Shown piece by piece: positions 17,680 to 28,000 of a DNA stretch of 64,000 nt (position 1 is its first letter; each line of letters opens with the position of its first letter). Source of the DNA: Ulvibacterium sp965228935 (GTDB lineage Bacteria > Bacteroidota > Bacteroidia > Flavobacteriales > Flavobacteriaceae). Position numbers and translations under genes: made by a program. The stretch is from the NCBI RefSeq assembly GCF_965228935.1, contig NZ_OZ245846.1, positions 5,394,001 to 5,458,000 of the forward strand, written 5' to 3'. The notes under the pieces are model-generated. The model did no database searches. It had not been told where the DNA came from and saw only the letters and a program-made list of their open reading frames with translations.

Positions 17680-19311
17680 TTACTCTGCTATCTTTCCACC
17701 TATAAAAGTCTGCTCAGCCCTAAGATTTGGAATTTGTTCCAGCGGAATCTTCATGATATCATCACTAAGAATTACAAAATCGGCAAACTTTCCAACTTCT
17801 ATACTTCCCTTTTCCTTTTCTTCAAAATTGGAGTATGCCGCCCAGATGGTCATTCCGCGCAAAGCTTCTTCCCTGGAAAGGGCTTCCTGGATCTGAAAAC
17901 CTCCTTCGGGGTAATCGTTAAGGTCTTTACGGGTCACCGCTGCGTAAAAGGTCAGGAAGGGATTCACTTCCTCTACGGGAAAGTCGGTGCCCAAAGCCAC
18001 CCTTCCGGATTTGTTCAACAAGGTTTTGAACGCATAGGCCCCATGAATACGTTCCTTACCCAAACGCTCCTCGGCCCAGTACATGTCACTTGTGGCATGG
18101 GTGGGTTGCACGGAAGGAATGATGCCCTCCTTGAAGTAATCAAAATCCATGGAATCCAGAACTTGGGCATGCTCTATTTTCCAACGCCTGTCCTCTTCTC
18201 CTTGGAGAAACTTCTTGTAGGATCTAAGTACTACGGCGTTGGCCGAGTCACCTATGGCATGTGTGTTCATTTGATATTCCGAAATGGCGATTCGTCTCGC
18301 CAGATCCTCAATTTCCCCTACCGGGGTCACCATAGCACCATAATGCCCGGGTAAATCCGAATAGGGCTGTTTTAAAACGGCTCCCCGCGAACCCAATGCT
18401 CCGTCCGCATATACTTTTACGGAGCGAACATTTAGCCTATCGGTCTTAAAAGGTGTCCGATACAAATAGTGATCCAGGTTTTCCTTCGTATTACTTACCA
18501 TGGCATAAATACGAATGGAAAGTTCCCCGGTCTGTTGCAGACTATCTATGAGCTCTATAATTTCACGATCAAGACCAGCATCGTTTACAGTGGTAAGGCC
18601 ATTGGTAAAACAAATCTGTTGGGCATCCTTTAACGCCTGGATCTTCGTTTCCAAGGTCGGTGGCGGGACTATTGCATCGATAAGACGCATGGGGTTGTCG
18701 ATCAAAACACCGGTAATACCTTGAATTTCGTTATCCCATTTTTTAACAATCTCTCCCCCATCCACTTGGGTTCTCCAGTCAATTCCGGCCATGTTCAGCG
18801 CTTTTTGGTTGACCAACAAAGCATGGCCATCTATCCTTCTAAGAGCAACCGGAGTGTTCGGAAATAGGCTATCCAGTTGCTTCCTGGTCGGAAATTCCTT
18901 GACCTCCCAATCGTTCTGGTCCCAACCCCTGCCCAAAATAAAATCCTTGGGATTTGCATTTTGAAATACCGATACACGTTCCAAAACCTCCTCATAACTT
19001 TTGGTCCCCGATAAATCGATCACCTGTTGATTCAGTCCGAGGCCATAAAAATGACAATGGGCATCTATTAGTCCTGGAACAATTGTACGTCCATCGGCAT
19101 CTATGATTACTTCCGAGGAATATTTGCCTTGGATTTCCTCCGTACCCCCAATTGCCACAAATTTTCCTTCATTGACGGCAAATGCCTCTGCCTTGGAAAA
19201 GTCGTTATCGACCTTATACACATTGGCGTTCAAGATTACAAAATCCACCTTTTCCTTGAGCAGTTCGCAACTGGGTAACATTAATACCAATAACCATATC
19301 AATTTTCTCAT
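17680..19311 (-). CDS. Amidohydrolase family lipoprotein (YtcJ-like)
   Basis: A 543-aa metal-dependent amidohydrolase of the Amidohydro_3/YtcJ group. The N-terminus MRKLIWLLVLMLPSC is a short lipoprotein signal. Visible motifs are IVPGLIDAHCHFYGLG (the HxH metal site, about 72-87), RGWDQNDW, the His of MNTHAIGDSANAVV, and GTDFPVEEVNPF near the C-terminus with the metal-binding Asp. YtcJ-like enzymes hydrolyse N-acyl or formamide-type substrates; the natural substrate is unknown. It is monocistronic and convergent with the DUF2911 gene. Confidence 0.9.
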   Translation of the reverse strand: MRKLIWLLVLMLPSCELLKEKVDFVILNANVYKVDNDFSKAEAFAVNEGKFVAIGGTEEIQGKYSSEVIIDADGRTIVPGLIDAHCHFYGLGLNQQVIDLSGTKSYEEVLERVSVFQNANPKDFILGRGWDQNDWEVKEFPTRKQLDSLFPNTPVALRRIDGHALLVNQKALNMAGIDWRTQVDGGEIVKKWDNEIQGITGVLIDNPMRLIDAIVPPPTLETKIQALKDAQQICFTNGLTTVNDAGLDREIIELIDSLQQTGELSIRIYAMVSNTKENLDHYLYRTPFKTDRLNVRSVKVYADGALGSRGAVLKQPYSDLPGHYGAMVTPVGEIEDLARRIAISEYQMNTHAIGDSANAVVLRSYKKFLQGEEDRRWKIEHAQVLDSMDFDYFKEGIIPSVQPTHATSDMYWAEERLGKERIHGAYAFKTLLNKSGRVALGTDFPVEEVNPFLTFYAAVTRKDLNDYPEGGFQIQEALSREEALRGMTIWAAYSNFEEKEKGSIEVGKFADFVILSDDIMKIPLEQIPNLRAEQTFIGGKIAE

Positions 19312-19467
19312 AACGCTCGCTACGTTTTAACCAAGGTAAAAAACGGATACCTATTCAGGTAGAGACCTGAACCATTCAAGGGGAATCAAATTTTAATCAA
19401 ATACCTTTCGTAGGAAAAGGAAGGTTAGGGCTTATTCTATTGTGCTTGGATAGGAATGAAAATAGGT

Positions 19468-19905
19468 TTACTCAGGCGAAATACTCTTTACACCCTCTAT
19501 AACGTAATCTCCTTCCGGTGAAGAACTTTTTCCGGACATTTTGCTTCCTTCAGCGGTCAAGTTAACCGTAACCAGCCCTCCTTCGATCATTAAGGTGAAA
19601 CTTATGGTGTTCTTTTTTACAGTGACGTTCTCGCCGACGAAAGTTCCCATACCGGTCTGTACTTGAACCTGATATTGGCCATCTTGCCCAACAATCAATA
19701 TAAGACCTTTGTCGTAGCCTTCTGGAGCACCTAGGGCGGTATATTCCCAGCCTCCTACCAAATTGTCACCAACCGTAATGGATTTCCCTTTTAAAACAAT
19801 AGTTCCCTTAGAAGGTACGGTAGCATGTAGGACAAAACAAAAACTGAATGACAGAAAGGCCAGCATACCAAAAATTCCTCGGACGAGGTTAAATTGATTT
19901 TTCAT
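19468..19905 (-). CDS. Small exported protein of unknown function
   Basis: I do not recognise the family. Starting at the ATG at 19905 (an in-frame ATG at 19929 adds eight residues), the 145-aa product begins MKNQFNLVRGIFGMLAFLSF, a signal peptide or anchor. The rest is Gly/Val/Thr-rich beta structure with VGGWEYTALGAPEGYDKG and repeated amphipathic strands (GQYQVQVQTGMGTF, TVNLTAEGSKMSGK), reminiscent of lipocalin-like or calycin-type small domains in related bacteria. It follows the NYN gene by 60 bp on the same strand, so cotranscription is possible. Confidence 0.6.
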   Translation of the reverse strand: MKNQFNLVRGIFGMLAFLSFSFCFVLHATVPSKGTIVLKGKSITVGDNLVGGWEYTALGAPEGYDKGLILIVGQDGQYQVQVQTGMGTFVGENVTVKKNTISFTLMIEGGLVTVNLTAEGSKMSGKSSSPEGDYVIEGVKSISPE

Positions 19906-19965
19906 TTGTACTATTTTAAAGGGTTGCACTTCGTACTGTTAAATGTATAAAAATAAATTTGTTCT

Positions 19966-20724
19966 TTATGATTTACCAGATCTTGTTTTTTCCTTGATCT
20001 TCACATAAATTAATTTCTTTTTCCCTCGCGAATCCTCACGCCGCTCTACCTCAAAACCGGGCAATGAGGCGATTAACGGGGTCAGTTTCTGAAAACCGTA
20101 GTTACGGGAATCGAAATTGGGCTGTTTTTTTTGGAGCAGGCTGCCTACGTCCCCCAAAAAGGACCATCCGTCATCATCGGCCACATCATCTATAGTGGTA
20201 GAAATTAGTTTGATTACCTTGGGCCCGATTTTATCCAGATTACTTTTCGTTTTGGTCTTCCGGGCACTGGTATCCAAGGTATCTTCTTCGGATCGATTCT
20301 TTAAGATTTCGAGATAAATGAAACGATCACAGGCTACGATAAAGGGATCGGGCGTTTTCTTCTCCCCGATTCCAAATACTTGCATTCCGGCTTCACGAAG
20401 CCTAGTGGCCAAACGCGTAAAATCGCTATCGCTGCTTACCAGACAAAACCCGTCTACTTTGCCTGAATATAAAATATCCATGGCATCGATTATCATGGCG
20501 GAATCCGTCGCGTTCTTTCCAGTGGTGTAACCATATTGCTGAATTGGGGTAATGGCATTTTCAAGAAGAACGTTCTTCCATTTCCCCAAGCGGGGATTGG
20601 TCCAATCCCCATAAATTCGTTTGATCGTGGGGTTTCCGTACTTAGCGATTTCCTCCATCATTTCCTTTACGTACCCGGCAGGTGCGTTATCTCCATCTAT
20701 CAATACGGCCAGTCTTGTATCCAT
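19966..20724 (-). CDS. NYN domain nuclease with C-terminal OST-HTH/LOTUS domain
   Basis: A 252-aa cytoplasmic protein. The N-terminal NYN (PIN-like) nuclease domain shows the acidic residues expected: LIDGDNAP at 8-15 (Asp10, Asp12), Asp74 and Asp80 in NATDSAMIIDAMD, and SSDSDF at 97-102. After a charged linker (about 145-185) the C-terminus SFLGDVGSLLQKKQPNFDSR..GFQKLTPLIASLPGF is an OST-HTH/LOTUS RNA-binding module. The same pair of domains occurs in LabA/DUF88-type proteins and eukaryotic MARF1/Limkain. An RNA-processing role is inferred. The substrate is unknown. A TTTG-N19-TACTTTG promoter-like string lies just upstream. Confidence 0.9.
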   Translation of the reverse strand: MDTRLAVLIDGDNAPAGYVKEMMEEIAKYGNPTIKRIYGDWTNPRLGKWKNVLLENAITPIQQYGYTTGKNATDSAMIIDAMDILYSGKVDGFCLVSSDSDFTRLATRLREAGMQVFGIGEKKTPDPFIVACDRFIYLEILKNRSEEDTLDTSARKTKTKSNLDKIGPKVIKLISTTIDDVADDDGWSFLGDVGSLLQKKQPNFDSRNYGFQKLTPLIASLPGFEVERREDSRGKKKLIYVKIKEKTRSGKS

Positions 20725-20785
20725 GACTATCTCCTGATTTCATACAAAGTACGGAGATTACAACCAAATACAAACGCATATGCGA

Positions 20786-21892
20786 TTATTCTTGCTTCGA
20801 AATTACGAACTCTACCCGTCTGTTTTGTCCGCGCCCCGTTTCGGTCGTATTGTCGGCAACAGGTTTTGTACCACCATGTCCGTGCCACAGGATTCTTTCC
20901 CTGGATAATCCCAGATGTACGAGATAGTCCGCTACGGATCTTGCCCTTTCTTGGGATAGGTGCCGATTGTAGGCTAAGGAGCCTATAGAATCCGTATGCC
21001 CGTGAATTTGTATTTTGAGGGAGGTATCGTCCGCTAGATATTGGAAAATTTTCCGTACTTCGGTTTTCTCGTTGTCCAATAATTGTGACCCATCAAATTC
21101 AAAAAGTACATTTTTAAAGATATGGATTTGATCTAATGCGATACCTTCCATTTCATCCTCGAGGTCGTTTTCCAGGGGATGGTATTCCCTATCCATTTCT
21201 TCAACGGACTCCACCTTGAACATATCTATATAGTAGTAGGCTCCCTTCTTGGCATAGCGTTTGGTCTTAAATAACCTAGTGCGGGCATTGTTCTCAAAGT
21301 TCCCCACGGTCATAAAACTCTCCCATCCCCTGCCCGTAAACTCCATTTGCACCAAGACCCAGCCCTGGGTATCCGAGTAAAAATCAGTATGGGAGATTTG
21401 CAAAGTACGATATTTGTTTTCCTTGTTCTTATACAATACTGCTTTTGAAAGCTCCTTTCTCCTTGCAGATTGCAATCTATCCTTGGAAAACAATACTCCG
21501 AATTCCTTTACGGCAAAGTCCGATTGTTCCGCCAAGCTCACATAAAAGGAAACGCGATACTTTTTCCCAAGTTCCAAAGTCTGTGTAAGCTCGGCTTGAA
21601 GGTATTCCCGATAATCCTCCGGGGCATACATATAAAATCCGGCATAACCGGTTCCAAAATCCGCAGGCTGATTCCCATTAAAATTTTTGGGCGTACCCAT
21701 GGCCGTACTACAACCATTAAAATAGTCCGTGGAGCCTTTTGACGGTGTAGACCAGGATAGGACATCCTCATTGAAATTACCCAATCGCACTGGGCAATGG
21801 AGATAGTTCTCAAAACTTGGATTTTTTATCAGGTTTTGAGCGATAGCACCCACAGCGGCCAACATACAACAGAATATAATTACATATTTCAT
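20786..21892 (-). CDS. OmpA-family envelope protein, copy 1
   Basis: A 368-aa exported protein (signal peptide ending AIAQ near residue 19). Residues about 20-230 form an uncharacterised N-terminal domain starting NLIKNPSFENYLHCPV with a GYAGFYMYAPEDYREYLQ block, resembling a carbohydrate-binding jelly roll. The C-terminal third (about 255-366) is an OmpA peptidoglycan-binding domain: LFEFDGSQLLD, IQIHGHTDSIGS, NRHLSQERARSVADYL and RRVEFVIS, including the Asp and Arg that contact diaminopimelate. A structural role tethering surface material to the wall is inferred. The next upstream gene is a paralogue in tandem. Confidence 0.9.
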   Translation of the reverse strand: MKYVIIFCCMLAAVGAIAQNLIKNPSFENYLHCPVRLGNFNEDVLSWSTPSKGSTDYFNGCSTAMGTPKNFNGNQPADFGTGYAGFYMYAPEDYREYLQAELTQTLELGKKYRVSFYVSLAEQSDFAVKEFGVLFSKDRLQSARRKELSKAVLYKNKENKYRTLQISHTDFYSDTQGWVLVQMEFTGRGWESFMTVGNFENNARTRLFKTKRYAKKGAYYYIDMFKVESVEEMDREYHPLENDLEDEMEGIALDQIHIFKNVLFEFDGSQLLDNEKTEVRKIFQYLADDTSLKIQIHGHTDSIGSLAYNRHLSQERARSVADYLVHLGLSRERILWHGHGGTKPVADNTTETGRGQNRRVEFVISKQE

Positions 21893-21999
21893 AGCCCTAT
21901 CGAAAATATGAAAATAACCGGCGTATATGGGAAAACCTCGGCAAATGACCTTATTTTAGAGTCGTTTGCGTCATGCAAGCATTTGAACCATTCCTACTA

Positions 22000-23133
22000 T
22001 TAGTCCTTGGAGTCCTCGAACAAGGTCTCGGTCAACGAAGTATTGTCGTCAAAGGCGGTCTTTGAAATAACAAATTCAGCGCGTCTATTCCTTCTTTTTC
22101 CTTCAGCGGTAGTATTATCGGCTACTGGTTTTTCACCTCCATGCCCCTTCCACCGTATTCTATGATCTTCAAGACCTAGGGAAGTCAAATATCTTGCAAC
22201 CGCCCTGGCCCTGTTCGAGGACAGTGTTTTGTTATATTGATCCGACCCGTCACTATCCGTATGGGCATGGACGGTCACAAAAAAGGAAGGATTTTCCTTA
22301 AGTTCCCCATAAAGTGCGTCCAAACTTTCCTTCGCCCTTGTGTTAAGTTCATATTTGTCCGTAGGGAACAAAACGTCTTCCAAAACATAGGTTTTATCCA
22401 ATTTCAAATCATCGTGGGATGGTGTATCGTTTAAAGGAACTACGGAGACCATATCCAAATAATAATAGGCTGCTTTCTTTGTTCCTTTCAACTCCATAAT
22501 TTTGGTACCGGCGTTATTCCTGAAATTTCCAATAACCAAATAATTCTCGTTACCATCGGCCACAATTTCCTTGTAAACCCGCATCCATTTGGTTTTGTCC
22601 GCATAAAACCCCTTATTCGTTACATGTGTGTAATTATATGAATTCGCCTTGCCTATCCGCTCCGTTATTTTAAATGCTTCCCTGGTAGGTATTTTCACTT
22701 TCTTTTTGGAGAACAGAATGCCGATATCCCCAATGGCGTATTTGGATCTGTCCGCGAGGCTTATATAGAAGCTGATTGCATATTTTTTGCCCTTGGTCAA
22801 TGTCCTTGATAATTTGCCTTGTAGGTATTCCCTATAGTTGTTGGGAGCCATCATATAAAAGCCGGCATAACCATTGCCAAACTCGCTGTTTTGTTCCCCA
22901 TTGAAATTTTGTGGGATGCCCATGGCACTGCTACAATCATTGAAATAATCCGTTGTACCCTCGGTAGGTACGGACCAATTTCTTACATCGTCCGTCATAT
23001 TACTGGGAGTTTTGGGACACTCATTAAAAAGTTCAAAACTGGGATTTACCACTAGGTTTTGGGCGAAAATGGTAGTAGAGCTTACTACAAAAAGAATTGT
23101 CAGCTTACACTTTATAGTTATTTTGAATGGCAT
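22000..23133 (-). CDS. OmpA-family envelope protein, copy 2
   Basis: A 377-aa paralogue of the downstream gene with the same layout: signal peptide ending IFAQ near 25, N-terminal domain opening NLVVNPSFELFNECPKTPSN with a GYAGFYMMAPNNYREYLQ block, and C-terminal OmpA domain (VLFPTDKYELN, VTVHAHTDSDGSDQYNKTLS, RRNRRAEFVIS). The two copies are clearly homologous over their full length but diverged, so the duplication is not recent. Separation is 107 bp, same strand. A short acidic tail follows the OmpA domain only in this copy. Confidence 0.9.
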   Translation of the reverse strand: MPFKITIKCKLTILFVVSSTTIFAQNLVVNPSFELFNECPKTPSNMTDDVRNWSVPTEGTTDYFNDCSSAMGIPQNFNGEQNSEFGNGYAGFYMMAPNNYREYLQGKLSRTLTKGKKYAISFYISLADRSKYAIGDIGILFSKKKVKIPTREAFKITERIGKANSYNYTHVTNKGFYADKTKWMRVYKEIVADGNENYLVIGNFRNNAGTKIMELKGTKKAAYYYLDMVSVVPLNDTPSHDDLKLDKTYVLEDVLFPTDKYELNTRAKESLDALYGELKENPSFFVTVHAHTDSDGSDQYNKTLSSNRARAVARYLTSLGLEDHRIRWKGHGGEKPVADNTTAEGKRRNRRAEFVISKTAFDDNTSLTETLFEDSKD

Positions 23134-23261
23134 AAATTAGGTTTCGGGCAAAAATCCGTACCTAATAACGTAAATATTGAACGCAATATTACATTCATGT
23201 CTGTCTAGCAAACCTTTAGACAATCACATTCCTCAAAAAATGACAGGCCTAAAGAAGGGAA

Positions 23262-25049
23262 TCAAAAATCGAACTTATAGGTAGCCCCCCCAAGAATCTG
23301 GAAACCCTGGACCGGAAAGTTGGCCCATCGCTGGTAATTATTATTGGCAATATTGGCGGCACGAACAAAAACGGATAATTGGTCATTTAATCGGTGACCC
23401 ACATGGGCATTGGCATCAAAGAAACTATCCAGAGTAATTATGGTAGCCGGAAAATCCGAAGGTTCCACGTTTTCAACCGCTACCGTTGCAAAGTCCTCCC
23501 GCTCACCTACATAGAACAGATTGGCGCCCATATACCATTTTTCCCCGATTTGATAATCCAGAAAAAGTGAGCCTTGTAGGTTGGGAAGGTTCCAAGCCGG
23601 ATTGTCGGTTTCCGTATCATAATCATATACTTCCGCATTGATGCCCAAGGAAAAGTTTCGGTTTACGTCCACATTCAATTCACCAAATATGCCAATGGTC
23701 TTTATATCATCATAAAAGACCTCAAAAGAGTTCCCATAGTAATATCCTTTTTCATCGGTCCTAAATGTATTTTGCGGGTTTAATGTAAACAAGGGCCTTC
23801 GGTTCTCCGCCGTATAGGAACCTTTGATGTTATAACTCAAATTGGGCAATAATTGTCCCCGTAGTCCCAAGTAGGCATCGTATTGCCTGTCCGTGGGAAC
23901 AATGGTCAAGGTAGGCGAAACAAAAGGATTGTCCTCTACAAAACCATAGTAGGAGTTCTGTCTTAACTCTCCCTCAACACCGCCATAAACGATGGCCACC
24001 TCCTCCAATAAACGATAGGAGGCGGTTACAGCGGGATAGATATAAAAATTGCTATCACTGCGTTCCGTATCCAATCCGTAGACCAAGTTTACACCAAGGT
24101 TTAAGGATAAATCGTCCCGGAACATGGTCAAGCTGGGGTTGATCCCCACCTGGAATTGGCTATAGTTTATCCCATTAAGATTAGCCGTATTATTGACATC
24201 GGCATTTTCAAAACTTCCGTTTACGTAATCGACTTTGGCATTAATACCAAGGGACTCTTCGTTTAGGGGAAACTCAAAGCCTGTTTTAAAAACGGCCCTG
24301 TTCTCCCCGGATTTTATAGCATCCCAAAATCGGCGATATTCCAACGATGCATTCTGAAAAAAGGAATCTTCCAGATTAACATGGCCGGATACCTCGGCCA
24401 TGTAATAATTTTGCCTTTCGTCAATTGCATTTACCGTAGCTTCATCAAAAACACCTACGGGAAGCCCATACCAATTGTAGAGTTGATGCTGTACCCCTAG
24501 GTCCACGCCCCAATCCAAATCACGGTCCCTTTTTTTATAAGCGGCTTCCAACTCCGTATCGGAATAAATATTGTCCAACACTACCCCATCTATATCGCCT
24601 CTGGTAGAATTATGATCCAGACCCAGGGTAAATCCCGACTCCCTGTCAATGGTCCTACTGGTATAAAACTTGGCCATTAAATTGGCCGGGTTGCCCCCGC
24701 CCGCAGAAGCATAGGAATTGTACAGTACCGGTGGCGGGGTCTTCTTTACCCTTGATGCCTGTCCCTTGGCCGGAGTAAAGGTAGAGGCCACGGGAACCGA
24801 GTTGATACTATAGGTTATATCCTTTTTCTGAAGTGCTATGGAATCATTGAACAGGGGGACGGACTTGATCTTAAAGGCATCCGAAATAGTAGGGGTATAC
24901 GCTTTGGTCACGGTCACGGTTTCGGTTCCGATATCATCCTGGCCCTCTTCCTGTCCAAAAACGGCAAGGCAAACTCCCAAGAATAGCATTAAGCTTGTAG
25001 TAATCTGTTTTTGTATCATGTGTTCTCTCCTCTTAGAAACTTGGGTCAT
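23262..25049 (-). CDS. Outer-membrane beta-barrel protein (TonB-receptor-like, no plug)
   Basis: A 595-aa protein whose residues beyond about 110 are amphipathic beta strands ending in TYKFDF, an outer-membrane insertion signal. It opens with a signal peptide best read from the second ATG at 25019 (MIQKQITTSLMLFLGVCLAV); the ATG at 25049 sits 1 bp after the TPR gene stop. Between 40 and 110 lies a Pro-rich linker (KAYTPTISDAFKIK, VKKTPPPVLYN) instead of a TonB plug domain, so annotation as TonB-dependent receptor would be by barrel similarity only. Tight coupling to the TPR gene suggests the two products act together. Confidence 0.82.
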   Translation of the reverse strand: MTQVSKRREHMIQKQITTSLMLFLGVCLAVFGQEEGQDDIGTETVTVTKAYTPTISDAFKIKSVPLFNDSIALQKKDITYSINSVPVASTFTPAKGQASRVKKTPPPVLYNSYASAGGGNPANLMAKFYTSRTIDRESGFTLGLDHNSTRGDIDGVVLDNIYSDTELEAAYKKRDRDLDWGVDLGVQHQLYNWYGLPVGVFDEATVNAIDERQNYYMAEVSGHVNLEDSFFQNASLEYRRFWDAIKSGENRAVFKTGFEFPLNEESLGINAKVDYVNGSFENADVNNTANLNGINYSQFQVGINPSLTMFRDDLSLNLGVNLVYGLDTERSDSNFYIYPAVTASYRLLEEVAIVYGGVEGELRQNSYYGFVEDNPFVSPTLTIVPTDRQYDAYLGLRGQLLPNLSYNIKGSYTAENRRPLFTLNPQNTFRTDEKGYYYGNSFEVFYDDIKTIGIFGELNVDVNRNFSLGINAEVYDYDTETDNPAWNLPNLQGSLFLDYQIGEKWYMGANLFYVGEREDFATVAVENVEPSDFPATIITLDSFFDANAHVGHRLNDQLSVFVRAANIANNNYQRWANFPVQGFQILGGATYKFDF

Positions 25050-25050
25050 C

Positions 25051-28000
25051 TTAATTGCCGTCGGTATTTATTGAAGAATTGCTTTGGGCTTCCTTGGCCT
25101 TTATAATGGCCAGCTCGCCTTGAGCCTCCGTCACGATTTCCGGGAATTGGGAAAAATTGGCGATTACACTGTCCAAGATATACGTGGCTTGATAGGCATC
25201 ATCCAGGGCATAAAAGTTCTTGGCCATAATGATCAGCCCTTTACCTCCCCACTCCTTGTAGGCCGCATAATCCTTCGCCAATTTTTGTACGGCCGTATTG
25301 GAAGACTCATAATCGCTGGACTTATTTTTAAAGTAGGCATCGTAGTATAGGGCCTCTGCAGCCGTGGCACCGGATGCAATTTTCAGTACGCCCTTGTATG
25401 CGGATTCGGCCTTGGCTTCATTGCCTGTGGCCATGGCGGAACGTGCTATCATAATCTGTGCATCACTTTTGATACGATTGTCAATATTGCCATTGGCCAA
25501 TACCTTATCCGCATATTCCAAAGTTTTGGAGTAATTCTTCTGGCCGTAATAGCCCTTCATTAAATTGGATTGCGCAAATGTTCGGTTTTGTTGAATGTTC
25601 GCCACATTTTCCAACCGTTCCAAATAGGGAAGTGCCTTATCATAATCCTTTTCACCGATATATATCTCGCATACCCGCGTCAATGCTTGTTCACCATACT
25701 CGCTTCCGCCCTTATCCGCCACAAAAATGTAGTACGGAAGGGCTTTTTCTTTTTCTCCCTTGGCGAAGTAAAGTTGCGCTAGATTAAAATTTGCTCGTAC
25801 CGCGTGTAAGCCATTGGGAAACTGTTTTACATATTTTTCATAACCTTTGATGGCTGCATCCTTTTTGCCCTCCAGGTTTTGTTTGTTGGCGGATTCAAAA
25901 GTGGCGTTGTCCAATTCGGAATCCGTAACCTCTACAAAATCCAAGTTCTCCACCCATGCCGCATATTCGTCCACACGACCCATGTCCACATAGATCAATT
26001 TGGCCGTGGCCACTGCCTGAATGGCCTCTTGGGTATTGGGATAATCCCTTACGACCGATTTGAATTTGCCCAAGGCCTGATCGTTCCGGTTGGCATTGTA
26101 GTGTACCAGACCCTGCCGCATCATGGCCTGGGGAACCAAAGAGCTTCCCCTATACTCGTTGATGAGTCTATTATAGCTCTGTAACCCTTTTTGCTCTTCA
26201 CCCGATGTGATATAGGTATTGCCCAATTCAAAAAGGGCATCATCCTTTAAGGTAGAATTTGGATATCTCCGCACAAAGGAATTGAGCTCTTCGATTTTGG
26301 TATTTCCACGACCGATAAAACCATAACTCAAGGCTTTATGATAGGCGGCATAGTCCTTTTGCGGCCCGGTCAAGGCTAAGGCCTTGTTGTAAGTCTCTAT
26401 GGCCGGCCAATATTTGCTGGTCACAAAATAACTGTCCCCCAGACGTAAATAGGTATCATACAGCTTTTGAGTATCCGAAGGACTGGACTGGGCATAGGCA
26501 TTAAAACTGGATATGGTATTCCCGTAATCCTTCAACTTAAAATAAGCATAACCCAGATTATAGTCCATATCCTCATACTCTTCCGTAAGCTTGGCACTCG
26601 GGTTTTGCTTAAATTGTAGATAACTTGCCAAAGCATCATCAAAGCGGTTGAGCAGATAGAGCGATTCGGCCTTCCAATAACTGGCCCTTGCCTCGAACAG
26701 GGCATCCTCGGCACCATTCAAAGATTTGTCAAAAATTTCGGCGGCGGCCGCATAATCCCCATCAATAAAAAGTTCCGTTCCCAGATAGAAGGCCACTTTC
26801 TGATACGTGGTCTTGCTCGCAAAATTCCGGTTCTTCTCCAAAAGCTCCATAGCACCCCTAAAGTTCTTCGAGGAGATGTAGGAATCTACCAAAAGCTCCT
26901 GCATTTCCTGAGTATGCGCATCGTTGGGGTAGCGTTCCAAGTAATTGGAGATAACTTGTGGAACAGGTTCATAGGCATTCCCGATTTCATAGCTTAGCCG
27001 GGCATAGTTCAAATAAGCATCCTTTTGAATCTCCGGTGAAAAATCCATTTGGGAGGCATTTCTAAAAGCGTTGAGCGCCTCAGGTTTCTTTTCCAGATTC
27101 AGATAGCATTCGGCCAGATGATAATAAGCATTTTGGGAAACACTATTGGTACCCCCGATAATCTTGTTGAACTGCTGAATGGCGTTGGCGAAATCACCCT
27201 GTTTGTAATAACAATAGCCCAGAAGATAATAATCCGTATTGTTCCATTTTCCACGTTTGCCCTTATATTCCTCCAAATAGGGAATTGCATTGGCATACTG
27301 GCCCAAATTAAAATAGCTCTCCCCTATTATTTTGTTGAGTTCGGAAATCTCATTTCGGTTGGATTTGGGCAGTTGCTTCTTGGCTAAGGCAATGGCCTCC
27401 TCGAACTTGCCCAATTTAAAGTTCATATCCGCCTGATAGTAGGAGAGCTTTTCTTCCAATACCTCTTGGTCCGTAATTTGATCAAAACGCTCATTGGCCG
27501 TTTCATAATCGTCCTGCTGATAGGAGATATAACCCAAATAATATTTGGCCTGGGACGAATAGACCGGGGAATTGGCCACCTTGCTTAAATAACGTTCCGC
27601 CTCTTTGGGCTTTTTGGAGGAAAACAAGGAATAGCCATAGTTAAAGTTGAACTTGTCCATCTCGTTTCGGGAAAGTGCGTTTTGATCGACTTTCTTGTAC
27701 CATTTCAAGGCGTAGGGATACTTTCCCGTTTCAAAATAGTATTCGGCCACATCGGCGAAAGCGGAATTCCGTTTGGTAGAAGTCGGATATTTTTCCACAA
27801 AGTCCTCCATAAGCCGATCCGCCCCATATTGGTTTAGGCGTACCGCGGCATTGGCCTCGTAATAGGCACTGTTGGCCTTGGTCTCCAAATCCTGGGTACT
27901 GTTCTTCACCTTGGCAAAAATGGTCTGGGCCGCTTGGTACTGCTCGTTGTTGTACAGGGCCAGGGCATCTTGATAATCCTTTTTGTCGTGGGTGTAGATT

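Noticed and set aside
17734..18354. 206-codon plus-strand frame inside the amidohydrolase gene
   Set aside because: Antisense to a gene with intact catalytic motifs; low-complexity, no family pattern.
23262..25049. Standard TonB-dependent receptor
   Set aside because: No plug domain or TonB box is visible; the barrel alone does not justify that call.
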